This document shows, piece by piece, positions 24,532 to 33,564 of a stretch of 64,000 nt of DNA. The position numbers and the translations under genes were made by a program. The notes beneath the pieces are model-generated. The model worked only from the letters and a program-made list of their open reading frames with translations. It was not told where the DNA came from and ran no database searches. Where the stretch lies: contig OY282442.1 of NCBI GenBank assembly GCA_958296115.1, positions 1,838,943 through 1,902,942 on the forward strand, read 5' to 3'. The stretch is from an uncultured Dehalococcoidia bacterium. GTDB taxonomy: Bacteria > Chloroflexota > Dehalococcoidia > Lucifugimonadales > CAJWER01. Every line of letters starts with the position of its first letter. Position 1 is the first letter of the stretch.

Positions 24532-26073
24532 CTATGGAGGCCCCGCCTCCAGAAGCGCCTCGGCAGCCTCGCTATTGTGCTCACTGGACGAGCCGGGGTC
24601 ATACTCAATGAGGAAACATGAGGGGACGCCGTCATTGCTTATCTCATGGCCGTTGATGATTGCCAGGTCAAGGGGGGTCATACCCTCCGCGTTCAGCGCC
24701 TCGACGTCTGATCCGGCCTCCAGAAGCAGCATGGCGGCGCGGCTCCTGTTCATGCTGGCCGCGAGGTGCAGCGGCGTGTTGCCATAGTCGTCCCGAGCTC
24801 CCACGTCGGCTCCGCGCTGGACCAACAGAGCCATGCAGTCGAGATGTTGGAAGAAGGCGGGTAGGTGCAAGGGGGTCTCGCCGCGATGGTCCCGGCGATT
24901 CACATCCGCCCCGTTCTCGAGGAGGGCTGCGACCATCTCCACATGCCCGTAGCCCGCCGCGACGTGCAGCGGCGTCCTGCCGCGCTCGTTGAGGACGTTC
25001 ATGTCGGCTCCAGCAGCGGCCAGCAGCGGAGCCAGCGCGGCGCGCCCACCCCGCGCGGCCTTGTGCAGCGGCGACGACGAGTACGCGGTGTCCCCTACAT
25101 CGGGAGGAGCGCCGGCAGCCAGGAGCAGTTTCACCGCTTCCACGCGCCCCCCGGCGGACGCCAGGTGCAACGGGGTCTCGCCGTATCCATCCGCCGCGGC
25201 GATGGCTGCCCCCGATTCGATGAGCCGCTCCATCACGAGAGTGTGTCCCCGCTCCGCGGCAAAGTGGAGCGCGGAGCGGCCCTCGTGGTCCCGCAGATCC
25301 GGGTCTGACCCCAGATCGATCAGGCGGGCGACGAATGCAGCGTGGCCGACGCCAGCGGCCAGCATGAGAGGGGTGGCGCCAAGGGTATCGGCCGGGTCCA
25401 ACTTCCGCTTGCCGCTCTTGCGGGCTGGCAACGCATCGACGCTACCCTCCAAGGCTGCCCGATGCAACGCGCTGCGCCGCTTGCCCGACGGGGCCTCGAA
25501 TATAGAGGTCATTCCCTTGTTCAAAGGTGGTCCAGACTTCCTCAGCATCGTCAGCACCCCGTGCCCCAGCATCTCGGGGTCCCACCACGGCGCTATGAGA
25601 AGAGGGTCGCCTCTCCTCGAAAACTCCTCTGACGGGCACACCGGCGGGCGCGAGGACAGAATCGACAAGTTCTCAATCTCCCTATTGTTGAAGATGTCGT
25701 TCAGATCCGTACAGGGTGACCATCCCCAGAAGCGCGCCTCGTACCCGTCGGAGACCACGGACACATGAGCGGCGGTGCGGAGCAGGTTTCCAAAGCTCGT
25801 CGCTCCCGCGGTCTCCGCCTCTACGTCAGGATCGAACTCCATGATCCGTTCCCAAAAAGCGTATGACCCCCACTGCCAATTCCATCCGGCGAGAATGGCC
25901 GGGTAATCGCGCATCATCTCATCAACGCGGAAGTGAATCATCTTGCCGATGATGGCGGGGTCCAGACATGAGGAGCTATAGCCCTCCCTGGGGAAATCAC
26001 GATGAAGCGCCGTCGCGCGGCCTAGCCGGAGCCACACGCTGATCCGAATGTCAGCAAAGCTGTTGAATCTCAT
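24532..26073 (-). CDS. Large ankyrin-repeat protein with unidentified N-terminal domain
   Basis: 513 aa. From about residue 200 it has some eight ankyrin repeats with the TPLHLAA-x-GH-x2-V-x2-LL-x2-GAD pattern, for example TPLHVAAGYGHVEMVAALLE and TPLHLASAGGRVEAVKLLLA. The first ~190 residues are not ankyrin and contain many aromatic residues (AGWNWQWGSYAFWERIM, EARFWGWSPCTDLNDIF); I do not recognise the domain. No signal peptide is evident. The regular repeats could mediate binding to a host or phage protein, but this is conjecture. It is first in a two-gene unit. Confidence 0.85.
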   Translation of the reverse strand: MRFNSFADIRISVWLRLGRATALHRDFPREGYSSSCLDPAIIGKMIHFRVDEMMRDYPAILAGWNWQWGSYAFWERIMEFDPDVEAETAGATSFGNLLRTAAHVSVVSDGYEARFWGWSPCTDLNDIFNNREIENLSILSSRPPVCPSEEFSRRGDPLLIAPWWDPEMLGHGVLTMLRKSGPPLNKGMTSIFEAPSGKRRSALHRAALEGSVDALPARKSGKRKLDPADTLGATPLMLAAGVGHAAFVARLIDLGSDPDLRDHEGRSALHFAAERGHTLVMERLIESGAAIAAADGYGETPLHLASAGGRVEAVKLLLAAGAPPDVGDTAYSSSPLHKAARGGRAALAPLLAAAGADMNVLNERGRTPLHVAAGYGHVEMVAALLENGADVNRRDHRGETPLHLPAFFQHLDCMALLVQRGADVGARDDYGNTPLHLAASMNRSRAAMLLLEAGSDVEALNAEGMTPLDLAIINGHEISNDGVPSCFLIEYDPGSSSEHNSEAAEALLEAGPP

Positions 26074-26181
26074 CGCACACCCCTTTTCATGATTGGTGGC
26101 ACCGTCACCTGCCCCTAGGCCCGCGCCTTCGCGGGAATGACGGGTGGGTGGTTATCGGTCGGTCTATTTTCACCGATTCGG

Positions 26182-27168
26182 CTATGCGTGGGCGCCTGTT
26201 ACCTTGATTCTTGGGTCCACTACGGCCAGCAGAATGTCCGAGAGCAGGGCGACGACGACGGTCAGCATACCGAGCATCAGGATGATGAACCCGGCGGTGT
26301 ACGTGTCCTCCCCGCGCACGGCGGTCAGCAGTACGGGGCCAAGGGTGGGTAGGCTCAGGACCACGAACACTATCACGCTGCCGCTCACGAGGGCGGGCAG
26401 CAGGTAGCCGATGGCGCTGACCAGCGGGTTGATCGCGACGCGGACTGGGTACTTCAGGATGAGCTTGAACGCCCCCACGCCCTTGGCCCACGCCGTCACG
26501 ACGTAGGGCTTGCTCAGCTCGTCGAGCAAGTTGTTGCGCATGATCCGGATCAGGCTGGCGGCGCCCGAAGCGCCGAGCACGATGGCGGGTATCCACAGGT
26601 GCTTGAGCAGGTCGTAAGCCTTCGCCAAGCTCCACGGCGCCTCGATGTAGTCGGCGGAGAACAGTCCGCCTACGCTCTGGTCGAAGTAGGCGTACCCGAC
26701 GTACATCAATATCAGGTCCAGCAGGAAGTCGGGCACCGCAAGCCCTCTGAACCCGATGATGGTGAACGTGTAGTCGGCCAGCGAATGTTGCCTCACGGCC
26801 GAGTATATCCCCACTGGTATGGCGAAGGACCACGTCACCAGTATCGTGAAGCCCGTCAGGGCGACTGTCATGGTGATGCGGTCGCCGACGAGCTCCTTGA
26901 CCGGGCGCTGGCTCGTTATGGTCGTGCCTATGGATCTGCCGAGGTCGCCCTGCATCAGCTTCCAGACCCAGCTCCCGTAGCACTCGTACATGGGTCGGTC
27001 CAGCGCGAGGTAGGCGCGCAGCTCGGCCTCGTCGAAGGACTGGATCGAGTAGCCGCGGACGCGCGTGACTGCGTCCCCCGGCGGCAGCTCTAGGATGACG
27101 AAGGACAGGACAGAGATTACCCATACGATGAAGAACGCCAGCAGCAGGCGGCGAGCTATGTAGGCCAA
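26182..27168 (-). CDS. ABC transporter permease, DppB/OppB type
   Basis: Inner-membrane permease of 328 aa, about six membrane segments, with N-terminus MAYIARRLLLAFFIVWVISV. The permease loop is WAKGVGAFKLILKYPVRVA near residue 225 and the C-terminus is SDILLAVVDPRIKVTG. It closely resembles the permease at 1092-2105 across its whole length. As there, no DppC, ATPase or binding protein gene is adjacent. It may assemble with subunits encoded elsewhere, and the solute-binding lipoprotein at 19581 is a candidate partner by family only. Confidence 0.88.
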   Translation of the reverse strand: MAYIARRLLLAFFIVWVISVLSFVILELPPGDAVTRVRGYSIQSFDEAELRAYLALDRPMYECYGSWVWKLMQGDLGRSIGTTITSQRPVKELVGDRITMTVALTGFTILVTWSFAIPVGIYSAVRQHSLADYTFTIIGFRGLAVPDFLLDLILMYVGYAYFDQSVGGLFSADYIEAPWSLAKAYDLLKHLWIPAIVLGASGAASLIRIMRNNLLDELSKPYVVTAWAKGVGAFKLILKYPVRVAINPLVSAIGYLLPALVSGSVIVFVVLSLPTLGPVLLTAVRGEDTYTAGFIILMLGMLTVVVALLSDILLAVVDPRIKVTGAHA

Positions 27169-27284
27169 GCATCGCAGGCTCCTTTGGCTACTTGGGTTCT
27201 CCCAAATCCCCGGTTGGCCGACATGATGGGATACCCCGCGCGCCGCGGACTCGCGCTTCCGTGGGAGGCCAAGATTGAGAAGGG

Positions 27285-27950
27285 CTAGCCGTTATTGGAC
27301 GATTCTTGGGAGCGGAAGGGGAAAACCCAGTTGGACAGGGAGCGAGGGTTTCGGGATTGCGCCCAGAGCCTGCCGCGCCCCGAGAACTCCATGATGATCT
27401 GGTCGGAGAATAGGAAGGAGCGGATGCGCCCGGCGCGGGTCAGCCTGTATTCCAGCGACGGCTCCCAGGCGACGGCGTGGCCGTTGTCGAGCACGTAGGA
27501 GCCGTCCACCTCGATCTCCTGGATGTCGCCGTAGGCGTTGAAGAATACGAGCCCGCTGCCTGACAGCCTCAGGATGAAGAGCCCCTCGTTGAAGAGACCG
27601 CGGAGCCCCTGGAAGTCGGAGTTGGTCTCTACGCCGGTCGTGGAGGCGAGGTATGCCCCGCGCTCCAGCAGGAGGTCCCCGCCGTCCATCTCGTAGGGGC
27701 GGACGTCGCCGGGCTGTCCGGGCGCGAGTCCGATGGTTCCGGGCCCGGTGTAGGTGTTCTGGAAGAAGCTCTCGCCGCCCAGTAGCGACCGCTTGACGCC
27801 CGAAAGAAGGCCGCCCCGCGTCGAGGTCTCGACCGCAACGCCGGTATCCATCCAGGCCATTGCGCCAGACTCGGTAACGAGTTGCTCGCCTGGGTCGAGT
27901 GTTACTTCGAGGAGGCTGTAGCTAGGCTGCGACTGGATAGTGTATTCCAT
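27285..27950 (-). CDS. AIM24/TIGR00266 family protein (third of three)
   Basis: 221 aa. Starts MEYTIQSQPSYSLLEVTLDP. Family features: GAMAWMDTGVAVET, GGESFFQNTYTGPGTIGLAP near residue 60, LLERGAYLASTTGVE and QGLRGLFNEGLFILRLSGSG. The start ATG overlaps the stop of the preceding paralogue by one base (TGATG), indicating translational coupling. AIM24 proteins are a beta-rich fold named after a yeast mitochondrial protein; the bacterial role is unknown. Confidence 0.85.
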   Translation of the reverse strand: MEYTIQSQPSYSLLEVTLDPGEQLVTESGAMAWMDTGVAVETSTRGGLLSGVKRSLLGGESFFQNTYTGPGTIGLAPGQPGDVRPYEMDGGDLLLERGAYLASTTGVETNSDFQGLRGLFNEGLFILRLSGSGLVFFNAYGDIQEIEVDGSYVLDNGHAVAWEPSLEYRLTRAGRIRSFLFSDQIIMEFSGRGRLWAQSRNPRSLSNWVFPFRSQESSNNG

Positions 27951-28639
27951 CACGACCTCCGCGGCGGCAGCAGCGGGCCTAGGGTCTTGCCGAACTCGTC
28001 CGGGTTGTGGCTCTGCACGTAGAGCCGCCCATGGCCGGAGAAGTTCATGGTGAGGCCCTCGCTGGTCAGGAACGACTGGATCCAGCTGCCCCCGGCCTTG
28101 CTGATAGAATACGTCAGCGAGTCCTCGAACGCGACCACGTGGCCCGTATCGACCGTAAGCTCTCCGGCAACGTTCATCTCTACGATGCCCCCGAAGGCGT
28201 TGACGACCAGCGGCCCAACACCTTGGACCGAGAGGAAGGAGAGCGACTCGCCCGAGAGCAGCCCTCGCAGCCCCTGGAACTGCGTGTCTATGTCCAGGTC
28301 CGGGGAGGAGCCGAGGTAGCTTCCCCCGGCGCACACCCAGTTGCGCATGCCGTCGCAGTCTATGACTGCCAGCTCGCCCTGAAGCGTCGGCGCAAGCCCC
28401 AGCTCGGCCGCGTTCCCGTCGGACACGGTGTAGGTCGAGAAGAAGAAGCTCTCGCCCGCAATCATCCGCTTGATTCCGGACATCAGGCCGCCGGAGCTGC
28501 GGCTCCGGGTCGTGATGTCGATGTCCACGTTGCTGGACACCCTGAACATCGAACCCGCCTCGGAGACGAACCGCTCTCCGGGGTCGAGCTTGACGCGGGC
28601 CCAGCTAAACGCGCCGTTTCGTATTGCTTCTACCTGCAT
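27950..28639 (-). CDS. AIM24/TIGR00266 family protein (second of three)
   Basis: 229 aa. Starts MQVEAIRNGAFSWARVKLDP. Contains GERFVSEAGSMFRVSSNVDI, GMRNWVCAGGSYLGSSPDLD and QGLRGLLSGESLSFLSVQG, parallel to the flanking paralogues; the insert SRSSGGLMSGIKRMIAGESF is characteristic. It lies 9 bp after the first paralogue and overlaps the third. It is the most diverged of the three at the glycine-rich turns, so the proteins may form a hetero-oligomer. No signal peptide or membrane segment is visible. Confidence 0.85.
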   Translation of the reverse strand: MQVEAIRNGAFSWARVKLDPGERFVSEAGSMFRVSSNVDIDITTRSRSSGGLMSGIKRMIAGESFFFSTYTVSDGNAAELGLAPTLQGELAVIDCDGMRNWVCAGGSYLGSSPDLDIDTQFQGLRGLLSGESLSFLSVQGVGPLVVNAFGGIVEMNVAGELTVDTGHVVAFEDSLTYSISKAGGSWIQSFLTSEGLTMNFSGHGRLYVQSHNPDEFGKTLGPLLPPRRS

Positions 28640-28648
28640 GTTGCAGCC

Positions 28649-29305
28649 TTACCTCACGAACGGGGTCAGCCAGGACGCTATCCCGCCCATGGTTCGGGTT
28701 TGGAGGTATATCTTGCCTGCGCCGGAGAATTCCATCACCAGGCCCTCTCCGGAGAGCAGGGTGCTCTTGAGACCGCCCATCCCGCGGATGGAGTAGCTGA
28801 GGCCGGGCTCCCATGCGACGACGTGGCTGGTATCGACGATGAAGGAGCCGTCGATATCCTTCTCGATGATGCTGCCGAAGGAGTTGAAGAACAGCTCGCC
28901 GTTGCCGCTGCACTCGATGAAGAAGAGGCCCTCGCCCGAGAAGAGCGACCGCAGGCCGCCGAACATCGTCCGCAGGTCAATGCCTGGGGTGCAGGCCATG
29001 AAGGATCCGGCGGTCAGGATGATGGAGTCGCCCCGCATAGCGCGCTGGACCACCATGCCGGGCCGCGACGGCGAGAACGCGGCCTCGCCTCCACGCTCAC
29101 TGCCGTACTCGCCGACGAATAGCGATTCGCCGCCGGTCAGCTTGCGGACGAGGGCGCGTAGGAAACCGCCCATGAGACGAGCCCTGACGTCAATGCCAGG
29201 CCCCATCCATGCCATCGAGCCGCCCTCGGCTATGAAGGTGTCGCCAGGCCCTAGCCGGACGCTAAGCCGGCCATAGTCCGGATTGCCGTCAACTTGGAAG
29301 TCCAT
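28649..29305 (-). CDS. AIM24/TIGR00266 family protein (first of three)
   Basis: 218 aa, first gene of the triplet. Starts MDFQVDGNPDYGRLSVRLGP. Contains GDTFIAEGGSMAWMGPGIDV, LTGGESLFVGEYGSERGGEA, SIILTAGSFMACTPGIDL and GLRSLFSGEGLFFIECSG, all typical of the family. A promoter on the minus strand ends about 10 bp before the ATG, so the mRNA may be leaderless. Divergent from glcD, with 124 bp between the start codons. Confidence 0.87.
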   Translation of the reverse strand: MDFQVDGNPDYGRLSVRLGPGDTFIAEGGSMAWMGPGIDVRARLMGGFLRALVRKLTGGESLFVGEYGSERGGEAAFSPSRPGMVVQRAMRGDSIILTAGSFMACTPGIDLRTMFGGLRSLFSGEGLFFIECSGNGELFFNSFGSIIEKDIDGSFIVDTSHVVAWEPGLSYSIRGMGGLKSTLLSGEGLVMEFSGAGKIYLQTRTMGGIASWLTPFVR

Positions 29306-29314
29306 AGGCTGGGC

Positions 29315-29344
29315 ATCTTACGTGAAGTCAACCTCAGGTGTCAA
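29315..29344 (-). promoter_or_regulatory. Promoter of the AIM24 triplet, possibly leaderless
   Basis: On the minus strand TTGACA (29344-29339), 18 bp, then TAAGAT (29320-29315). The ATG at 29305 is only 9 nt beyond the -10, leaving almost no 5' UTR. A second TTGAC lies inside the spacer. Confidence 0.45.
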
Positions 29345-29429
29345 CAGACGCTCCGAGCCCCTCGCCGCGTTCGAGGCAGCGGCGCCCGTTGACCGTTCCC
29401 GGCTTCGTTGACTATGATTGTGTCCTCTC

Positions 29430-30887
29430 ATGACCGCTGTCATAGCAGACCTCCGTGAAGTCGTTGCCGAGCTGCAAGCAATCGTCGGCGCCGCGTACGT
29501 CATCCACCGGCCCGAGGACCTGATAGTATTCGAGTACGACGGCTCGGTGGACAAGGCCATGCCCCAGATGGTCGCGCTGCCCGCTTCGACGGAAGAGGCA
29601 TCGCGCGTGGTCGAGGTCGTTGGGCGTCATGGGCTGCCCATAGTGGCCAGGGGCGCGGGAACCGGGCTCAGCGGCGGGGCGGTCGCGGAAGAGGGCGGCG
29701 TCGTGCTGGCGCTCACCAGGATGAAGCGCATCATCGAGATAGACCCCGAAGACCAGGTCGCGGTTGTCGAGCCGGGCGTCGTCAACGTGGACGTTTCGGC
29801 GGCGGCGGCGGAGTACGGCCTCTACTACGCGCCCGACCCGTCTAGCCAGAGCGCTTGCACCATCGGCGGGAACGTGGCCGAGAATTCGGGCGGTCCTCAC
29901 TGCCTCGCGTATGGCGTCACGACCAACCACGTGCTTGGGATGGAGGTCGTCCTTGCGGACGGCTCGGTTCACTGGCTGGGCGGCAGGACGAGGGAGACGC
30001 CCGGCTACGACCTCAGGGGCATAGTGATCGGGTCGGAGGGCTCCCTTGCCATCGTGACGAAGGTCGTGCTCCGCCTACTGAGGCAGCCCGAGTCCGTCCG
30101 GACCCTCCTCGCCGTGTACAGAGAGATAGACGACGCGAGCGCCGCCGTGTCCGGAATCATCGCCGCCGGCATAGTTCCAGCGGCGATAGAGATGATGGAC
30201 CGGCTCTGCATCCAGGCGGTGGAGCCGGCCGTCAACGCCGGATACCCCATGGGCGCAGGCGCGGTCCTCCTCGTGGAGGTGGACGGGCTGCGGGAGGCCG
30301 TGGAAGAGGAGTCGGCGGAGGTCGAGCGCATCTGCCGAAGCCGCGGCCCGATGGAGATACGCACTGCGGCGGACGCCGGCGAGCGCGCCCGCCTCTGGGC
30401 CGGGCGCAAGGGCGTACTGGGCGCGCTGGGACGGCTTGCGCCCAACTACTACCTGGTGGACGGGACCATTCCCAGGACGAAGCTGCCGGAGGCGCTGGCT
30501 CGAATCGGGGACATATCGGATGAGTACCGGCTGCCCATCGCCAACCTGCTGCACGCCGGCGACGGGAACCTCCACCCGTCCGTGCTATTCGACGAGCGGG
30601 ACCCCGACGAGCTGGACAGGGCCATGGCCGCCGGGGGCGAGATACTGAAGCTCTGCGTGGACTCCGGCGGCGTGCTGTCGGGCGAGCACGGCATCGGCCT
30701 AGAGAAGCGGGAGTATATGCCGTTGATGTTCGACGACGACGACCTGAACGCGATGGCCCGGTTGGGACCAGCCTTCGGGTCTGAAGGGATGCTGAATCCG
30801 GGCAAGATATTCCCGACCGGCGCCGACCGGACGCACGTCTCCCACTCCAGGGCGGCGGCCAAGGCCGGCGCTGGGGCCTATATCTAG
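29430..30887 (+). CDS. glcD: Glycolate oxidase subunit GlcD (FAD-linked oxidase)
   Basis: Catalytic flavoprotein of the membrane-associated glycolate oxidase complex, converting glycolate (or D-lactate) to glyoxylate (or pyruvate), 485 aa. FAD-binding PCMH domain: PIVARGAGTGLSGGAV near residue 75, then TIGGNVAENSGGPHCLAYG near residue 150. The C-terminal domain ends with GDGNLHPSVLF and SGEHGIGLEKREYM, with the catalytic histidines. ATG 29430 is preferred over a TTG at 29418. It is followed 5 bp later by glcE and then by glcF, giving a complete three-subunit enzyme. Confidence 0.93.
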   Translation: MTAVIADLREVVAELQAIVGAAYVIHRPEDLIVFEYDGSVDKAMPQMVALPASTEEASRVVEVVGRHGLPIVARGAGTGLSGGAVAEEGGVVLALTRMKRIIEIDPEDQVAVVEPGVVNVDVSAAAAEYGLYYAPDPSSQSACTIGGNVAENSGGPHCLAYGVTTNHVLGMEVVLADGSVHWLGGRTRETPGYDLRGIVIGSEGSLAIVTKVVLRLLRQPESVRTLLAVYREIDDASAAVSGIIAAGIVPAAIEMMDRLCIQAVEPAVNAGYPMGAGAVLLVEVDGLREAVEEESAEVERICRSRGPMEIRTAADAGERARLWAGRKGVLGALGRLAPNYYLVDGTIPRTKLPEALARIGDISDEYRLPIANLLHAGDGNLHPSVLFDERDPDELDRAMAAGGEILKLCVDSGGVLSGEHGIGLEKREYMPLMFDDDDLNAMARLGPAFGSEGMLNPGKIFPTGADRTHVSHSRAAAKAGAGAYI

Positions 30888-30892
30888 CCGCC

Positions 30893-32179
30893 ATGATAGA
30901 CAGCCTCGACGAGACCACGGGAAGAGCCTATGCAGTCGACGGGGTCATTCCCCGTTTTGCGGCGCGTCCCAAGGACGCGGAGGGGGTCCGCGACGCCCTG
31001 CGGTTCGCGGACGAACGCGGGCTTGCGGTGATACCTTGGGGTGGAGGCTCCCGCATTGGGCTGGGCAATCCTCCCCACAGGTTCGACCTCGCCCTCGACA
31101 TGACCGGCGCGAACCGGATACTGGACCATACGCCGGGCGACCTGACGGCGACGGTCGAGGCCGGCATCGCCGTCGATGCCCTCCAGGAATCGCTGGCCGT
31201 TCACGGGCAGTTCCTGCCGATAGACCCCCCACTGCCCGGCAGGGCCACGCTGGGCGGCGCGCTGGCCGTGGGAACGAGCGGCCCGCTGAAGTGGCAGTAC
31301 GGCAGCATCCGCGATACAGTAATCGGCATGAAGGTCGTCCAGGCGGACGGGACGATTACGAAGAGCGGCGGGCAGGTGGTCAAGAACGTCAGCGGATACG
31401 ACATGTCGCGGCTGCACGTGGGGGCATTGGGGACATTGGGAGTCATCACGGAGGTCTCGCTCAAGCTTGCTCCGCGCCCGGCGGGCGAGGCGACCGTGTT
31501 GGCGCGATTCGACCGGCCGGGCCCGTGCTTCGCCGCCGCCCTGGGGATGTTCAGGAGCCCCCTGATGCCCCTGGCGGTTACGGCATTCGACGCGCGCGCC
31601 GGGCGCAGGACGGGTATCGTGGACCCGCCCGGCGCGTGGCGTCTCGCCGTCCGCCTGGGCGGCCGGCCGCGGGCCCTGGACCGCCAGGTAAGCGAGAGCC
31701 GAGCGATAATCGAAGGCGCGGCGACGGCCGGGGTGGAGGTTCTGGACGCAGGCGGCGCCGAGACGGCATGGAGAGCGTTGAGCGACTTCGGATGGGACGA
31801 GCCTCGGCCGATACTGGGCATTCGGGCGAATGCTACGCCGTCGGGGATGCCGCAGCTCGTCGAGGGGATCAAGAACATGAACGGAGCCGGCGGCCTGTCC
31901 TTGGCAATAGCGGCGCACCCTGCCCACGGGACAGCGCTGTTCTCGTGGACCGGCGAAGACCAGGCGAGCGATGACGTGGCTGGCATAATAGACCGCGCGC
32001 GGGGCCTGGCGGCCCGCGCCGGCGGCTGCCTGGTCGTCGAGCAGGCGGCGTTGGCGGCCAAGTCAGGGATCGACGTCTGGGGGGGCATCGCCGGCCCGGA
32101 GTCCGTCGCGCGCGGGCTGAAGCGCGAGTATGACCCCAAGGGCATCCTGAACCCCGGGCGATTCGCGGGGCGCGTATGA
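30893..32179 (+). CDS. glcE: Glycolate oxidase subunit GlcE (FAD-binding)
   Basis: 428 aa. PCMH FAD-binding fold: VIPWGGGSRIGLGNPPHRFD near residue 45, GRATLGGALAVGTSGPLKWQ near residue 117, and VKNVSGYDMSRLHVGALGTL near residue 160. It lacks the C-terminal catalytic histidines of GlcD, as expected for the accessory flavin subunit. It ends DPKGILNPGRFAGRV, a family-typical tail, and overlaps glcF by 4 bp (ATGA at 32176-32179), so it is translated in concert with glcF. Confidence 0.9.
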   Translation: MIDSLDETTGRAYAVDGVIPRFAARPKDAEGVRDALRFADERGLAVIPWGGGSRIGLGNPPHRFDLALDMTGANRILDHTPGDLTATVEAGIAVDALQESLAVHGQFLPIDPPLPGRATLGGALAVGTSGPLKWQYGSIRDTVIGMKVVQADGTITKSGGQVVKNVSGYDMSRLHVGALGTLGVITEVSLKLAPRPAGEATVLARFDRPGPCFAAALGMFRSPLMPLAVTAFDARAGRRTGIVDPPGAWRLAVRLGGRPRALDRQVSESRAIIEGAATAGVEVLDAGGAETAWRALSDFGWDEPRPILGIRANATPSGMPQLVEGIKNMNGAGGLSLAIAAHPAHGTALFSWTGEDQASDDVAGIIDRARGLAARAGGCLVVEQAALAAKSGIDVWGGIAGPESVARGLKREYDPKGILNPGRFAGRV

Positions 32180-33564
32180 CGCCATCTCCTCGCGGAAGCC
32201 CTGCGTGGCCGTTTTCGGGACTCGACGCGCCAGCTGAGTCCGACCTGTACAAGTGCGTCCACTGCGGCTTCTGCCTCCAGGCTTGCCCCACCTACGTCGA
32301 GACCGGGCTGGAGACCGAATCGCCGCGGGGCCGCATCGCGCTGATGAAGGCGGTCAACGAGGGCCGAGTCGGCATAAGCGCGGCAGTCTCGGGGCACTGG
32401 GACTTGTGCATCCAGTGCCGCGCCTGCGAGTCGGCCTGCCCGTCCGGCGTGCCCTACGGGCGTCTCATCGAGGCGACGATGGCCGAGGTCGAGGCCCAGC
32501 GCAAGCCGTCGCCGCTCTCCCGCGCGGCTGCGAACCTGCTCCTGCGCCGGATATTGCCCCACCAGGGCCGCCTCGCCATGGCGGTGTCCGGGCTGCGCCT
32601 GTATAGGAAGCTCGGGCTCCAGTGGGCCGTCCGGAAGACGCGCGTCCTGCGGCTCATATCGAAGAGCCTCGCCGAGATGGAGCTGACCGCGCCGGAAGTC
32701 CCATCGCGCGCCTTCAAGGCCAAGGGGCAGATCATTCCCGCGGTCGGCGAGCAAAGGGCGAGGGTTGCGCTGCTGTCGGGCTGCGTGATGCCACTCGTCC
32801 ATGGACCGCAGATGGACGCCGTAACCCGCGTGCTGGCCCGCAACGGGTGCGAGGTCATCGTCACGGCCGGCCAGGGATGCTGCGGCGCTATCCACTCGCA
32901 CGTCGGCGATCTCGAAACGGCGCGGAACCTAGCCAGGCGCAACGTGGACGCATTCCTTGGCGAGCCGGTGGACGCGGTCGTCGTCGCGTCCGCGGGGTGC
33001 GGGTCGCGGATGAAGGAGTACGCTCACCTGCTCGAAGGCGACGACGAGTACTCGGGCAGAGCGAAACGGCTTGGCGGCATGGTGAAGGACGTTCACGAAT
33101 TCCTGGCGAACCTATCCCTGGTCCCGCCGGAGCGCGCGCTTCCATACCGCGTCACGTACCAGGACTCATGCCACCTGTCCCACGCCCAGCGCATCACCGA
33201 GGCCCCGCGCGAGCTGCTCAGGGCGATACCGGGACTGGAATTGGTCGAGATGGCCGACTCCACGAGGTGCTGCGGCGCCGGCGGAACATACACCATCACC
33301 CAGCGCGAGTTCTCGCTCCGGGTGCTGCGCTCGAAGATGGACAACGTCCGCGCGTCGGGAGCCGAAATGCTCGCAACCGCGAACCCCGGCTGCGTGCTGC
33401 AACTACAGCAGGGCGCGGCTCAATTCGGCCCGCCGGTCGAGGTCAGATACGTAACCGACCTGCTCGACGAGGCCTACGGCCCAGAGCCTCGCGGCGCCAG
33501 TACTTCTAGGAGGCGCAAGAACAACAAGAGGACCACAGTCAACAATAACGAAACAAATGTATAG
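32176..33564 (+). CDS. glcF: Glycolate oxidase iron-sulfur subunit GlcF
   Basis: Electron-transfer subunit of 462 aa. Two 4Fe-4S clusters in the N-terminal part: CVHCGFCLQACP near residue 26 and CIQCRACESACP near residue 78. Two CCG domains follow: GQGCCGAIHSHVGDLE near residue 233 and DSTRCCGAGGTYTITQ near residue 363, each with its upstream cysteine (LLSGCVMP; QDSCHLSHAQR). The last ~25 codons (RRKNNKRTTVNNNETNV) are Asn/Lys-rich and AT-rich, unlike the rest. They run 91 bp into the convergent AT-rich membrane-protein gene, so the C-terminus may have been altered by an insertion there. Confidence 0.92.
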   Translation: MTPSPRGSPAWPFSGLDAPAESDLYKCVHCGFCLQACPTYVETGLETESPRGRIALMKAVNEGRVGISAAVSGHWDLCIQCRACESACPSGVPYGRLIEATMAEVEAQRKPSPLSRAAANLLLRRILPHQGRLAMAVSGLRLYRKLGLQWAVRKTRVLRLISKSLAEMELTAPEVPSRAFKAKGQIIPAVGEQRARVALLSGCVMPLVHGPQMDAVTRVLARNGCEVIVTAGQGCCGAIHSHVGDLETARNLARRNVDAFLGEPVDAVVVASAGCGSRMKEYAHLLEGDDEYSGRAKRLGGMVKDVHEFLANLSLVPPERALPYRVTYQDSCHLSHAQRITEAPRELLRAIPGLELVEMADSTRCCGAGGTYTITQREFSLRVLRSKMDNVRASGAEMLATANPGCVLQLQQGAAQFGPPVEVRYVTDLLDEAYGPEPRGASTSRRRKNNKRTTVNNNETNV

